Source of the DNA: Maribacter sedimenticola
GTDB lineage: Bacteria > Bacteroidota > Bacteroidia > Flavobacteriales > Flavobacteriaceae
Assembly: GCF_900188415.1 (NCBI RefSeq)
Contig: NZ_FZNV01000001.1
Location: 1,019,501 to 1,083,500, forward strand
DNA: 64,000 bases
Reading direction: 5' to 3'
Notes under the pieces: model-generated
Told to the model about the DNA's origin: nothing
The model's input: only the letters and a program-made list of their open reading frames with translations
Databases searched by the model: none
In this document: positions 53,150-61,844 of the stretch, piece after piece
Layout: the number at the start of each line of letters is the position of its first letter
Numbering within the stretch: the stretch's first letter is position 1
Translations under genes and position numbers: made by a program

Positions 53150-55141
53150 ATGGTCAGGAATATAGTACTCTTTATGCTCCTATTAATTGCAGATACAACT
53201 GTTCATGGTCAGGTTTTAGATCATTCGTGGGGCGAACTGGTAAATTCAAACGAACCAAATCTATACGCATCTCCGGAGATATTAGATGTGGCGGATAATG
53301 TATTGTTGCTTCAGAAAGAGATTGGCGGTTGGCCAAAAAATAAACAGCCCCAAAATATTACGGCAAAGGAAAAGGTACAACTGCACATTGATAAAAATGA
53401 CAATGTTGGCGCTACTATTGATAACGGCGCTACTACTTTGGAAATGATATTTCTGGCCAAAGTATATGCGCATCATAACCATGAAAAATATAGAATAGCT
53501 TTTATTAAAGGATTGGAATACTTGATACAGGCCCAGTACGAGAATGGTGGTTGGCCACAATTTTATCCGCTTAGAAAAGGGTATTATACCCATATAACAT
53601 ATAATGACGATGCCATGGTCAATGTTATGAACTTGCTAAAGGATATATATGAGACCCAAAAATATGATTACTTAAATATATCGGCTAAACTTAAAAATGC
53701 GGCAAAAAATGCGTTTGACAAGGGCGTACAGTGCATTTTAAAAACCCAGTACAAACAAAATGGGGTTTTGACGGCCTGGTGTGCACAACATGATGTGGAG
53801 ACTTATGCACCCGCTAAAGCTAGGGCATATGAACTACCCTCGTTAAGCGGTAAGGAATCTGCAAAAATTGTGTTGTTATTAATGTCCATTAAAAATCCTT
53901 CTGATGAAATTATCCATTCCGTTAAGGCTGCCAGTAATTGGTTTAAAAAAGCTCAGATTACCGGTACACGTGTAGAAAGGATATATAATAGTGATGGTAA
54001 ATTGATCGATAAGAAAGTTATTGCAGATCACAATGCCAAACCTATTTGGGGCCGATTTATGAATTTAGATGATAATAGGGCATTCTTTTGTGATCGGGAC
54101 GGAATTAAAAAATATTCGTTGTCAGAAATAGGCGATGAACGAAGAAATGGGTACCGTTGGTACACGGATGAACCTCAGGAAGTGTTGGATGAATTTTCTC
54201 AATGGCAGAAAAATGTCGCTGTCAAAGGGACTAAGGAAAACAAGATTGATATTTATAATATGACCGTTGCAAAAGATGGTTCGGGCGATTTTTTTGATTT
54301 GCAATCCGCCATTAATGCCGCTAAAGGTTTTCCTGATAAATCGGTTACAATACTGCTCAAGAATGGCATATATAATGAAAAGGTTAAGGTATATGAATGG
54401 AATACCAATATGCGTATAATCGGTGAAAGCACGGAAAATACCATTATTACCTTTGATGACCATTTCAATAAAATAAATCTAGGAAGGAACAGTACGTTCC
54501 ACACCCCAACGTTTTCAATAGAAGGAAACGATTTTTACCTCAAGAACGTTACCATAAAAAATACCGCAGGCGAAGTAGGCCAAGCCATTGCCCTCGCTGT
54601 ACATGCCAACAGGGTAAAAATTGAAAATTGTAGAATCATGGGTAATCAGGACACGGTCTATGTTACAGGTGAGGGCTATGTACAGTATTTTAAAAATTGC
54701 TATATTGAAGGAACTACGGATTTTATTTTTGGACAGGCAACCGCATTTTTTGAGGACTGTATAATTCATAGTAAATCAAACTCCTATATTACGGCGGCAT
54801 CAACACCCAAAGGTATTGCTTACGGCTTTGTATTTAAGAACTGTAAATTGACCGCCCCTAAGAAGGTAACCCAGGTATATTTAGGGCGCCCTTGGCGAAC
54901 CCATGCAAAAACCGTGTTTATAAATTGTGAAATGGGGAGCCATATTGTTCCTAAAGGATGGGACAATTGGTCCAATAAAGAAGCGGAAAAACAATCCTTT
55001 TATGCGGAATATAATAATACAGGGCCAGGATATATACCTAAGCAACGGGTAGAATGGTCATATCAATTAGGGACAAATATGATTAAGGAATATGAAAGAA
55101 AAACCATTCTAGGTAATTCCTTGTGGTTTCAGATAGATTAA
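53150..55141 (+). CDS. PL10 pectate lyase fused to CE8 pectin methylesterase
   Basis: A 663-residue secreted two-enzyme protein. The start was set at ATG 53150 (MVRNIVLFMLLLI), which gives a signal peptide ending at VHGQ; a TTG at 53084 would add 22 residues and overlap the preceding gene. Residues about 20-350 are a PL10 lyase (TIDNGATTLEMIFLAKVY, NGGWPQFYPLR, ITYNDDAMVNVM, WGRFMNLDDNRAFFCDRDG). Residues about 375-663 are CE8, with MGNQDTVY near 497, TDFIFG near 524 and LGRPW near 578 intact. One chain would remove methyl esters and cut the exposed galacturonan. Confidence 0.94.
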   Translation: MVRNIVLFMLLLIADTTVHGQVLDHSWGELVNSNEPNLYASPEILDVADNVLLLQKEIGGWPKNKQPQNITAKEKVQLHIDKNDNVGATIDNGATTLEMIFLAKVYAHHNHEKYRIAFIKGLEYLIQAQYENGGWPQFYPLRKGYYTHITYNDDAMVNVMNLLKDIYETQKYDYLNISAKLKNAAKNAFDKGVQCILKTQYKQNGVLTAWCAQHDVETYAPAKARAYELPSLSGKESAKIVLLLMSIKNPSDEIIHSVKAASNWFKKAQITGTRVERIYNSDGKLIDKKVIADHNAKPIWGRFMNLDDNRAFFCDRDGIKKYSLSEIGDERRNGYRWYTDEPQEVLDEFSQWQKNVAVKGTKENKIDIYNMTVAKDGSGDFFDLQSAINAAKGFPDKSVTILLKNGIYNEKVKVYEWNTNMRIIGESTENTIITFDDHFNKINLGRNSTFHTPTFSIEGNDFYLKNVTIKNTAGEVGQAIALAVHANRVKIENCRIMGNQDTVYVTGEGYVQYFKNCYIEGTTDFIFGQATAFFEDCIIHSKSNSYITAASTPKGIAYGFVFKNCKLTAPKKVTQVYLGRPWRTHAKTVFINCEMGSHIVPKGWDNWSNKEAEKQSFYAEYNNTGPGYIPKQRVEWSYQLGTNMIKEYERKTILGNSLWFQID

Positions 55142-55197
55142 TATGGTGTTCAAGTAATGGTAGAATTCAACAAATAAAAATATAAAGCACTTAACAT

Positions 55198-55998
55198 ATG
55201 AAAACTAAACTTGTATTATTGTTTGCGTTGGTATTGGGAATGCTATCGTTCACCGTGAATTTAAAACCTAATGTTATGGATGGTTTACAACCTGTTAAAT
55301 CTGGAGTATATAAATGGAAGGACCATCCGGTCAAAAAGGGTGAAATGAGGGAGTCCAGAAAAATATTGGAAGGTACTGGGTCGCATCTACAATATTTTAG
55401 AATACATGCCACTACCCAATATCCCGGTGCAAAACCAAATCCTCCCCATGCAAACGAAGCAAAGGAAGAATGTATTATTGTTAAGGAAGGTACCATGAAG
55501 GTGACTATTGAGGGGCAGTCACAAATTCTAGGCCCTGGTGGTGTTATTTTATTGATGCCACAGCAAATGCACAGTATTGAGAATATTGGGGATACCAATC
55601 TTACCTATTATGTAATGCAATATCAATCTAAAAAAAATATGAATATTGAAAGGGGTATTGCTAATGGTGGGTCGTTAATGCTTAACAAAGATTCGTTGGT
55701 TTTCAACAAAAGTGAACGTGGTGGTGGTATTCCTTATTTTGATAGGGCCACGGCTATGTGCGAACGTTTTGAAATGCACATTACCCAATTGGACCAGAAA
55801 GGACCCAGCCATAAGCCACATGCGCATGAGGAAACCGAAATTATCCTTATCCTATCCGGAAAAACGGAAATGACCATAGATGGTAAAGAGTATACTGCAG
55901 GGGAAGGCGATTTTTATTTGGCTAATTCTCAACAACAACACGGTATAAGAAATGCCACCGAGAGTCCCTGTGCTTATTTTGCCTTTAAATGGAATTAA
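55198..55998 (+). CDS. exported double-cupin protein
   Basis: A 266-residue protein with an N-terminal signal peptide (MKTKLVLLFALVLGML) and two cupin domains (about residues 60-140 and 180-262). The second keeps a full metal site: HKPHAHEETEIILIL (His, His, Glu) and QQQHG (last His); the first keeps PHANEAKEECIIV and QQMHS. KdgF, the cupin that speeds ring opening of unsaturated galacturonate to the KduI substrate, is a single-cupin protein; no other kdgF-like gene is in the window. A KdgF-like task in the periplasm is inference. Confidence 0.8.
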   Translation: MKTKLVLLFALVLGMLSFTVNLKPNVMDGLQPVKSGVYKWKDHPVKKGEMRESRKILEGTGSHLQYFRIHATTQYPGAKPNPPHANEAKEECIIVKEGTMKVTIEGQSQILGPGGVILLMPQQMHSIENIGDTNLTYYVMQYQSKKNMNIERGIANGGSLMLNKDSLVFNKSERGGGIPYFDRATAMCERFEMHITQLDQKGPSHKPHAHEETEIILILSGKTEMTIDGKEYTAGEGDFYLANSQQQHGIRNATESPCAYFAFKWN

Positions 55999-56019
55999 TA
56001 GTAAAGAATAGATTGCATC

Positions 56020-56757
56020 ATGCGTATACCAATCCTTGTTTTTTTTATACTTCTGTCCTTTACTAGTAAAGCACAGGTAACGACCATATATTGTATTGGC
56101 GATTCTACTATGGCGGATAAGGTTAACCCGTCAGAAAATCCTGAACATGGTTGGGCCCAAGTACTGCCAGAATTTTTCAATGAAGATATTAAAGTGGTTA
56201 ACAGGGCCGTAAATGGGCGTAGTAGCAAGAGTTTTATTTCTGAGGGTAGATGGGATGCCGTCTCAAAAGACCTATTGCCAGGGGATTATGTCTTTATTCA
56301 GTTTGGTCATAATGATCAAAAATTCAAGGATTCAACAAGATATACCAATCCGCATACTACGTATAGGGCCAATTTAAAACGCTTTGTGCTGGAGACAAGG
56401 AAAAAGGGGGCATATCCTATATTGTTTTCATCCATTGTCAGAAGAAATTTCAATGAATTTGGGACTTTGGTAGATACCCATGGTCTGTACCCTATGGAGG
56501 TACGGTTGCTGGCGCGGGAGATGAACGTTCCTTTTGTGGATCTGCAATATCTAACAGAACGTTTGGAAACAAGTTATGGGGTTGAAGGTTCAAAATCATT
56601 GCATTTACATTTTCAAAAAGGGGAACATCCTTTTTATCCCAATGGTAAAATAGATGATACACATTTATCTAAAAAAGGAGCAATGGAGGTTGCCGGCTTG
56701 GCCATTGCAGAAATAAAATCCTTGGGTTTGCCCTTAAGTAAGTTTATTAAGCATTGA
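56020..56757 (+). CDS. rhamnogalacturonan acetylesterase-like SGNH hydrolase (CE12)
   Basis: A 245-residue secreted esterase (signal peptide to about residue 19, SKAQ). SGNH blocks: YCIGDSTMAD (nucleophile Ser near residue 29), NGRSSKSF, FIQFGHNDQK (block III, Asn near 95) and DDTHLSKKGA (Asp/His near 217-220). This set matches CE12 rhamnogalacturonan acetylesterases, which remove acetyl groups from galacturonate in pectin. It lies 21 bp after the cupin gene. It would let the lyases and hydrolases act on acetylated pectin. Confidence 0.9.
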   Translation: MRIPILVFFILLSFTSKAQVTTIYCIGDSTMADKVNPSENPEHGWAQVLPEFFNEDIKVVNRAVNGRSSKSFISEGRWDAVSKDLLPGDYVFIQFGHNDQKFKDSTRYTNPHTTYRANLKRFVLETRKKGAYPILFSSIVRRNFNEFGTLVDTHGLYPMEVRLLAREMNVPFVDLQYLTERLETSYGVEGSKSLHLHFQKGEHPFYPNGKIDDTHLSKKGAMEVAGLAIAEIKSLGLPLSKFIKH

Positions 56758-56861
56758 ACAAGTTAGGTGCGTTTACAAAATGAGCGTTTAAAAACCCTAC
56801 TTTTGATAAGATTTTATACACTGCCAACCCAACAACCAATTTTGAAAAAGTTCTATTATAC

Positions 56862-57848
56862 ATGAGATTATATAAAAAAACCCTTTTTCTTTTATCTGTT
56901 TTTGCATTTTTTTTTAATGGCTTAATTGCGCAAAACCTTGAAGGGGTAACCGGTGTACGTGATACATCCTACACTACGGCATCTGCCTTTGCAAAAGATG
57001 TAAAAAAATATCCGCACATAAAGATTATAAAGGAATTTAATTTTGAAACGGTAATTAGAAAAGAAGATATTACCTATTGTACGTTAGGGAACAGGGCGTT
57101 AAAGCTAGATGTTTTTGAACCTAAGAACAGCACTGGTATGCTTAGACCGGCCGTAATTATAATACATGGTGGCGGGTGGCGTTCTGGTAACAGGTTGCAA
57201 CATTATCCGTTAGCTGAGCAATTGGCAAATAAAGGATATGTTAGTATAACTCCAGAGTATAGATTATCTACTGAAGCTCTTTTTCCATCTGCGGTATATG
57301 ACCTTAAGGCAGTAGTGCGATGGGTCCGTAAAAATGCAAATACCTATCAAATTGATCCTGAGAAAATAGTAATAAGCGGTTTTTCGGCAGGAGGGGAATT
57401 GGCAGCTTTTATTGGAACAACTGCCAATAAACTATTATTTGAAAACGATGCCTGTAATACCGGAATTTCCTCTCATGTGAATGCCATTATAGATTTGGAC
57501 GGAACCTTGTCATTTGTGCATCCGGAGAGTGGTGAAGGTGACGACAGTAAGCGTACATCTGCGGCAACACATTGGTTTGGATACAGTAAGGCGGAGAACC
57601 CTATTTTGTGGAAACAAGCTTCACCTTTGACATACGTGAACGAAAAAACCCCGCCAACACTTTTCATAAATAGCGCTGTAGCGCGCATGCATGCGGGAAG
57701 AGAGGACTATATCAATATATTACGGAATAACAGTATTTATTCTGAAGTTATATCTTTTGAGACGGCACCCCATTCCTTTGTGCTTTACAGCCCTTGGTTT
57801 GAACCTACTGTAAAGGGAATAGATAATTTTCTTAAAACGATATTTTAG
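56862..57848 (+). CDS. alpha/beta-hydrolase esterase, secreted
   Basis: A 328-residue secreted protein (signal peptide to about residue 24, GLIAQ). Alpha/beta-hydrolase of the acetyl-esterase type: oxyanion motif IIHGGGWRSG near residue 101, nucleophile elbow ISGFSAGGELAAF near 170, and catalytic His in APHSFVLY near 305. Relatives remove acetyl or other ester groups from plant polymers; here a pectin acetyl or methyl ester is likely. Last gene of the plus-strand pectin operon; its end overlaps the convergent regulator gene by 4 bp. Confidence 0.88.
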   Translation: MRLYKKTLFLLSVFAFFFNGLIAQNLEGVTGVRDTSYTTASAFAKDVKKYPHIKIIKEFNFETVIRKEDITYCTLGNRALKLDVFEPKNSTGMLRPAVIIIHGGGWRSGNRLQHYPLAEQLANKGYVSITPEYRLSTEALFPSAVYDLKAVVRWVRKNANTYQIDPEKIVISGFSAGGELAAFIGTTANKLLFENDACNTGISSHVNAIIDLDGTLSFVHPESGEGDDSKRTSAATHWFGYSKAENPILWKQASPLTYVNEKTPPTLFINSAVARMHAGREDYINILRNNSIYSEVISFETAPHSFVLYSPWFEPTVKGIDNFLKTIF

Positions 57849-58537
57849 ATTTTAAAATTAAAGCCGTCCTCAACCTTTCTGTTATATTTTTCTTGGTCGA
57901 ACTGGAAAAGGTATGCGCCTTTTTTAGACGAGCTCATGTCCTTCTCGTCCAACTTTATCAAAATATCAAAAGAGTTGAATTTATTAATGAAGTTACGTTT
58001 GTCCAATTTGGTATCCAGTATGGCTTCATATAATTTTTGCAATTGGCGCATGGTGAATTTTTCCGGTAAAAGTTCAAACCCTATTGGTTTGCTTAATGCT
58101 CTTCTACGTAATCTGGCTATGGCCTTTTCAACCATCATGTCATGGTCAAAAATAAGTTTAGGGGCCTCTTTTAAACTAAACCATTGAATTGGGTTTTGTT
58201 TTATAAGCTCCTCATCATGTGTGGCAATATCTATTAAGGCGTAATAGGCTACGGATATGGTTCTTTCCGCCGGATCTCTATCTACTTTGGAAAAAGAATA
58301 AACTTGTTCCATGTATATATTGTTCAATCCTGTAAGATGATGTAATATTCTTATTGCAGATTGGTCAAGATTTTCTTCCTTGGTAAGAAAGCCACCTATT
58401 AAGGACCATTTTCCTTTTTCCGGTTCAAAATCTCGTTGAACTAGTAATATTTTTAATTCTTCTTTATCAAATCCGAAGATGATACAATCTACCGCAAGTA
58501 GAACCTTATCCTCTGTACTATAATTACTTAAAACCAT
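57845..58537 (-). CDS. Nudix-fold transcriptional regulator (NrtR/AraR-like)
   Basis: A 230-residue protein with an N-terminal Nudix domain (about 10-145) and a C-terminal winged helix (about 155-228). In the Nudix box (GGFLTKEENLDQSAIRIL) the glutamates of the REUXEE core are replaced (R-I-L-H-H-L), so catalysis is unlikely, as in NrtR-type sugar regulators such as Bacteroides AraR. It is divergent from the third susC gene; the 229-bp gap holds a 20-bp inverted repeat that may be its operator. The ligand is probably a sugar or sugar phosphate from the locus (inference). Confidence 0.88.
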   Translation of the reverse strand: MVLSNYSTEDKVLLAVDCIIFGFDKEELKILLVQRDFEPEKGKWSLIGGFLTKEENLDQSAIRILHHLTGLNNIYMEQVYSFSKVDRDPAERTISVAYYALIDIATHDEELIKQNPIQWFSLKEAPKLIFDHDMMVEKAIARLRRRALSKPIGFELLPEKFTMRQLQKLYEAILDTKLDKRNFINKFNSFDILIKLDEKDMSSSKKGAYLFQFDQEKYNRKVEDGFNFKI

Positions 58538-58681
58538 TTAAAATATTTTGCGAGGGCAATTTACTAAGATTCATCCGAAAAAAAAGAATAAAACGAAAAT
58601 TACTCTTTTCATGATACTGGTAATAATCTTACTAATAAATTGACAATTTCATAATCTATTAGTGTTAAAATTACACATATT

Positions 58682-58701
58682 TTGTGCAATTTCTTGCACA
58701 A
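58682..58701. promoter_or_regulatory. inverted repeat before susC (pair 3), candidate operator
   Basis: TTGTGCAA and TTGCACAA (8-bp perfect arms, 4-nt centre TTTC). It lies 65 bp before the susC ATG and 144 bp before the divergent regulator ATG. It is the strongest symmetric site in the intergenic region and a candidate site for the Nudix-type regulator. Confidence 0.5.
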
Positions 58702-58722
58702 GTTAAAATTCTTCGTTTATTT

Positions 58723-58732
58723 TACACGTGTA
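58723..58732. promoter_or_regulatory. 10-bp palindrome near the susC (pair 3) start
   Basis: TACACGTGTA is a perfect palindrome 34 bp before the susC ATG, near the expected transcription start. It differs in sequence from the repeat at 58682. Confidence 0.3.
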
Positions 58733-58766
58733 TCAACAACACTTAATCAATTCAAACTACAACATT

Positions 58767-61700
58767 ATGATCAAAAAACAACAATTTAAACGGAGGGTTT
58801 CTTGGCTCTCCAGTTCACTTTGGACCTTTACGATTGCGTATTTCGTAACTGTTTCCACAGTCTTTGCCCAAGAAGCAAAAACAATTGAGGGTACAATATC
58901 CGCAGCATCTGACGGCATGCCCTTATTTGGGGTCAACATCCTTGTCAAAGGATCTACCGTTGGTACGGTTAGTGATTTTGATGGTAATTATGCTATTGAG
59001 GCAAAAGATAATGCCACATTAATTATTTCTTATTTAGGATTTCAAACTCAGGAAATACCCATTAATGGAAGAACTACAATTGATATACAACTAACCGAAG
59101 ACTCTGCTAAATTGGATGAGGTGGTTGTTATTGGTTACGGTTCTCAAAAGCGGAGCGATATCTCTGGATCGGTATCCCAAGTAGAACAAAAAGAAATAGC
59201 GCGTAATCCAACACCCAATTTAAGTAATGCCTTGGTAGGACAAGCTACGGGTATCGTAGCTACCCAAAGATCTGGTGAACCGGGTAGGGACGGTTCCAAT
59301 ATTTATATAAGGGGTATAGGTACCACTGGAGATGCTTCCCCCATTTATGTAATAGACGGTATCGTACGTTCAGCAAGGGATTTTTCCCAGCTAAATGCCA
59401 ATGAAATAGAATCTTTTTCAGTATTAAAAGATGCCGCAAGTGCTGCCGTTTTTGGTATGCGAGCGGGTAATGGTGTTATTTTGGTTACTACAAAAAGAGG
59501 TAGGGCAGGTAGAATGCAAATTGATTTTTCTACTACCTTGGGTATACAAGAAAGAACCAGGGATCCGGAGTATTTAAATTCTTACGAATATGCTCAATTG
59601 TATAATGAAGCTCTTATCAATCAAGGAGATGAACCGATCTATTCTGAAGAAGACCTACAGAAATATCAAAACGGGAGTAGTCCGGATACCCATCCAGATG
59701 CAGACTGGTTTTCAGTGTTGAATAAAACTCCATTGGTAAAGACTCATAATATTTCTGCTAGTGGTGGATCCGAAAAAGTGCAGTACGCAGCTTCTTTTGG
59801 AGCTTTGGACCAAGATGGTGTAATTCCGGAAGATAATTTTAAGCGCTATAATTTTAGGTCCAATATAGATGCGGCCGTTACAAATACTACAAAGTTATCA
59901 TTTGATATTTCTGGAAGGGATGAAAAAATAAATTCCATAGCTGATCCAGAGGTTTTTAGATGGTTGTCTTCTGCACCACCAAATAAAACGCCAATAAAGT
60001 TTTCCAATGGAGGGTATTCCAGTGGCCCGGCATATCTGGCACTACCTGAAAACGGTTATAGAAAGGAAGATAATCAGGTATTTAAAGGGCGTATACAAAT
60101 TGAACAACAATTACCCGTAGACGGACTTTCATTCAAAGCAATAGGGTCATATGATAAAACCATCACCGATAAAAAGAATTGGAAATTTCTTAAAACACCA
60201 TTTTATACATTGGCCGGTGACGGAAGTTTTGTGGAGCAACCCAGTGGAGCAGATGCGGCATCTTCTTTATATCAAGATCATAACGATTATCAATCCGTTA
60301 CTTTCCAAGGGCATTTAAATTATAACACCCAAATAGGAAATAGCAATTTATCTGCCTTGGTATTGTACACACAGACCAAAGAAACTTGGAACTTTATGAG
60401 CGCAAATAGAGATGGTTATACGCTGGCTATAGATGAGCTTGATTTTGGTGGTACGGCCAATCGTAATAACCGGGGATATTCAGGAACTAGTGGTAGACAA
60501 GGTGTTGTGGGTAGGTTAAATTGGGCCTTTAATGAAAAGTACATATTGGAAGGTAGTTTTAGGGCAGATGGATCAGAGCAGTTTGCTCCTGGAAAGAGGT
60601 GGGGCTTTTTTCCTTCTGGATCACTTGCCTATGTAATTTCAAAAGAATCCTTTTTAGAGAATTCAGAAACTATAGATTTATTGAAATTTCGAGCTTCGTA
60701 TGGGGTGCTGGGTAATGATAGAATAGGTGGGCAAAGATTTTTGTATTTACAATCATACAACGTTAACGGTACAGCCGTATTTGGAGATGGTGATGTACAG
60801 CAGGCCATTATCGAAGGAAATTTGGCAAATACCAATGTAACATGGGAAACCGTAAAAAAACTCAATATTGGTTTAGACGCTACACTTTGGAATGGTGGAT
60901 TAACGATGGCAGTAGATTACTTCTCAGATAAAAGAAGTGATATACTAGGGTCAAGAAACCTAACTGTTCCTGGACTTTTAGGAGTTGGATTACCTGTTGA
61001 GAATCTAGCAAAAGTTAATAATAGTGGATTTGAAATAGAATTAGGCCATATTAATAGAATCAATGAAGATTGGCGTTATTCTATGAACGCTAACTTAACA
61101 TATGCAAAGAACAAAATTGTTTTCATAGACGAACCTGAAACAGACAATGCCAACATTAGAAGGACTGGACTGCCTCTAGGCACGCAGTTCGGTTTGCAGG
61201 CTTTAGGAATATTCCAAACACAGGAAGAAGTAGATAATGCACCGGAACATTTTGCTGATACTGCACCAGGTGATATACGTTTTGCCGATATTAATGGACC
61301 AGATGGAGTGCCAGACGGAAAAATTGATGATTTTGATAGGACCGCTATTGGAACATCAAATACACCGGAAATCATTTTCGGATATAGGGGTAACCTTCAA
61401 TATAAAGATTTTGAACTTTCGTTCCTGTTACAAGGTGCTACCAATGTAAATCAATATTACAGTGGGGAAGGGGCATGGCCATTTTTTCTTGGAACCTCTG
61501 GAGCGTTTAAACAGAACTTGGATCGTTGGACACCTACCAATACAGATGCTAGTGAACCACGTGTTTTAATCAACGCAACAAACAATCAAAGAGGTTCTTC
61601 TTTTTGGCTTAAGGACGCTTCATACTTAAGGTTAAAGAATGTGGAATTCGCATATAACATACCAATGGAAAAGCTAAATCAAAATTTTATTAAAGGTATA

Positions 61701-61835
61701 CGTTTATATGTAAATGCTAACAATGTGGCCACTTGGTCCAAGATAGATAACTATGACCCAGAAAACGATCAAGGTAGAGGATGGGGTTATCCACAATTAA
61801 GAATCTGGAATTTTGGCTTAAATGTTAACTTTTAA
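58767..61835 (+). CDS. SusC/RagA-type TonB-dependent transporter (pair 3)
   Basis: A 1022-residue outer-membrane channel. The start was set at ATG 58767 (MIKKQQFKRRVSW); a GTG at 58728 would add 13 residues. Signal peptide ends near TVFAQ, then carboxypeptidase-regulatory-like domain (about 40-115), DEVVVIGYGS, plug (VIDGIVRSARDF, VFGMRAGNGVILVTTKRG) and barrel to FGLNVNF. It differs strongly from the two pectin SusC proteins and has its own regulator, so it likely imports a different part of the polymer or another glycan. Confidence 0.95.
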   Translation: MIKKQQFKRRVSWLSSSLWTFTIAYFVTVSTVFAQEAKTIEGTISAASDGMPLFGVNILVKGSTVGTVSDFDGNYAIEAKDNATLIISYLGFQTQEIPINGRTTIDIQLTEDSAKLDEVVVIGYGSQKRSDISGSVSQVEQKEIARNPTPNLSNALVGQATGIVATQRSGEPGRDGSNIYIRGIGTTGDASPIYVIDGIVRSARDFSQLNANEIESFSVLKDAASAAVFGMRAGNGVILVTTKRGRAGRMQIDFSTTLGIQERTRDPEYLNSYEYAQLYNEALINQGDEPIYSEEDLQKYQNGSSPDTHPDADWFSVLNKTPLVKTHNISASGGSEKVQYAASFGALDQDGVIPEDNFKRYNFRSNIDAAVTNTTKLSFDISGRDEKINSIADPEVFRWLSSAPPNKTPIKFSNGGYSSGPAYLALPENGYRKEDNQVFKGRIQIEQQLPVDGLSFKAIGSYDKTITDKKNWKFLKTPFYTLAGDGSFVEQPSGADAASSLYQDHNDYQSVTFQGHLNYNTQIGNSNLSALVLYTQTKETWNFMSANRDGYTLAIDELDFGGTANRNNRGYSGTSGRQGVVGRLNWAFNEKYILEGSFRADGSEQFAPGKRWGFFPSGSLAYVISKESFLENSETIDLLKFRASYGVLGNDRIGGQRFLYLQSYNVNGTAVFGDGDVQQAIIEGNLANTNVTWETVKKLNIGLDATLWNGGLTMAVDYFSDKRSDILGSRNLTVPGLLGVGLPVENLAKVNNSGFEIELGHINRINEDWRYSMNANLTYAKNKIVFIDEPETDNANIRRTGLPLGTQFGLQALGIFQTQEEVDNAPEHFADTAPGDIRFADINGPDGVPDGKIDDFDRTAIGTSNTPEIIFGYRGNLQYKDFELSFLLQGATNVNQYYSGEGAWPFFLGTSGAFKQNLDRWTPTNTDASEPRVLINATNNQRGSSFWLKDASYLRLKNVEFAYNIPMEKLNQNFIKGIRLYVNANNVATWSKIDNYDPENDQGRGWGYPQLRIWNFGLNVNF

Positions 61836-61844
61836 AAAAATATC

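Noticed and set aside
24881..58537. Hybrid two-component or ECF sigma/anti-sigma regulators of the polysaccharide loci
   Set aside because: None of the genes shows histidine kinase, AraC, sigma or FecR motifs; the only regulators seen are of the LacI and Nudix types.
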